In this document: in pieces, positions 5,009 to 5,436 of the stretch
How positions within the stretch are numbered: the stretch's first letter is position 1
How the letters are laid out: every line of letters starts with the position of its first letter
DNA from: Candidatus Poseidoniaceae archaeon
GTDB lineage: Archaea; Thermoplasmatota; Poseidoniia; Poseidoniales; Poseidoniaceae
Reading direction: 5' to 3'
DNA: 5,436 nt
Assembly: GCA_022425185.1 (NCBI GenBank)
Contig: JAKMFY010000111.1
Span: 1 to 5,436, forward strand
The notes under the pieces: model-generated
Told to the model about the DNA's origin: nothing
The model's database searches: none
Seen by the model: the letters and a program-made list of their open reading frames with translations, nothing else
Position numbers and translations under genes: made by a program

Positions 5009-5436
5009 TCAAATGATTTCCAAACTCGAAGATGAGCCCTGTGCTAATTGTGATTGTACAGCGGATACGACATTGGCAAATGCAATTGCAGAAGCCCCGT
5101 CTGGTTCACTGACGATACGATGAACTCCATCGTCTCCACCTCGGACAAAGCCCGGATCAAACGGAAGAGCACCCAAGAAAGGTACGCCGAATTCTTCTGC
5201 AGTGGACCGTCCACCGCCTTCTTTGAAAATGTCTAGCGTGATGCTGAACTTGCCTTCTTCATCGCAGATTGCACTTAGGGTACGGCCTGCAGGTGCGGCA
5301 ATTTCAACTGATGAACCAGGTGTTCCTTTGCCATGGATTGTGTACCCGCTCATGTTTTCAACAACTCCCAATACAGGAACTTTCAATGAAGAAGCGAATG
5401 ATATGGACTTCCTGCTGTCGAGTAATGCTACATCTT
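5009..5436 (-). CDS. Mrp/NBP35 (ApbC)-family Fe-S carrier ATPase, C-terminal part; N-terminus outside window
   Basis: The frame stays open to the window edge, giving 141 residues; the P-loop half is missing. DVALLDSRKSI (1-11), VPVLGVVENMSGY (19-31), IFKEGGG (69-75), FGVPFLGALPFDP (82-94) and RGGDDG (98-103) match the family pattern of ENMS followed by a GGG stretch, VPFLG and a GDxG motif. These P-loop ATPases bind and pass on [4Fe-4S] clusters in the cytoplasm. The usual CPxC cluster motif just after ENMS is absent; instead there is a longer segment (32-68) with only one Cys (Cys57) and a pattern like part of an Ig-like beta domain. HCF101 likewise lacks CPxC there. The TTG at 5386 is an internal Leu codon, not a start, because family sequence continues upstream. 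DUF971 follows 9 bp downstream, indicating an operon. Confidence 0.85.
   Translation of the reverse strand, partial: DVALLDSRKSISFASSLKVPVLGVVENMSGYTIHGKGTPGSSVEIAAPAGRTLSAICDEEGKFSITLDIFKEGGGRSTAEEFGVPFLGALPFDPGFVRGGDDGVHRIVSEPDGASAIAFANVVSAVQSQLAQGSSSSLEII

Noticed and set aside
5384..5386. TTG as the start of the Mrp-type protein
   Set aside because: The frame continues upstream with clear family sequence (DVALLDSRKSI), so the TTG is an internal Leu codon and the gene runs off the window edge.
1..5436. CRISPR array, insertion sequence, tRNA or defence island
   Set aside because: No spaced repeats, terminal inverted repeats, transposase or nuclease motifs or cloverleaf sequences were seen; the gaps are all under 90 bp and the genes are mainly metabolic or housekeeping types.

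Overview
The window looks archaeal, most plausibly a marine planktonic euryarchaeon of the Poseidoniales (Marine Group II) kind. That assignment is inferred from gene content: a stand-alone Bud32 kinase with archaeal motifs, an Mrp-type ATPase beside a DUF971 gene, tightly packed genes, moderate GC, and a large membrane protein with an N-glycosylation-rich ectodomain. No rRNA or other phylogenetic marker is present to prove it.

Layout, left to right. Bases 1-126 hold the end of a plus-strand membrane protein. A ferritin-like (bacterioferritin-related) gene follows at 160-579 (+). Its stop codon abuts the stop codon of a minus-strand quinolinate synthase gene, nadA (580-1734). An 85-bp divergent intergenic region (1735-1819) separates nadA from the plus-strand kinase gene bud32 (1820-2503). 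bud32 then overlaps by 32 bp, tail to tail, with a 698-residue minus-strand protein (2472-4568) that joins a PAP2-type membrane phosphatase to a large external beta-rich, propeller-like domain. Upstream of it on the same strand are a DUF971 gene (4646-4999) and the 3' part of an Mrp/NBP35-family ATPase gene (5009 to the window edge).

How the genes relate. mrp and the DUF971 gene are 9 bp apart and look like one operon for iron-sulfur cluster carriage; the two domains are fused in plant HCF101. NadA needs a [4Fe-4S] cluster, and the ferritin-like protein may handle iron, so iron and Fe-S metabolism is a loose theme. bud32 (t6A tRNA modification, KEOPS complex) and the PAP2 fusion (lipid phosphate chemistry at the outer membrane face) have no evident link to it. 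Every coding strand switch is compact: 0-bp and overlapping convergent ends, and a short divergent promoter region.

Points of most interest: the PAP2-ectodomain fusion, a ferritin-like protein lacking two of six expected diiron ligands while keeping the Met aligned with the bacterioferritin haem ligand, an Mrp-type ATPase whose CPxC motif is replaced by an inserted beta-rich segment, and a DUF971 protein with Cys in place of the usual His metal ligand. No mobile element, CRISPR array, RNA gene or stretch over 300 bp without a gene was seen.
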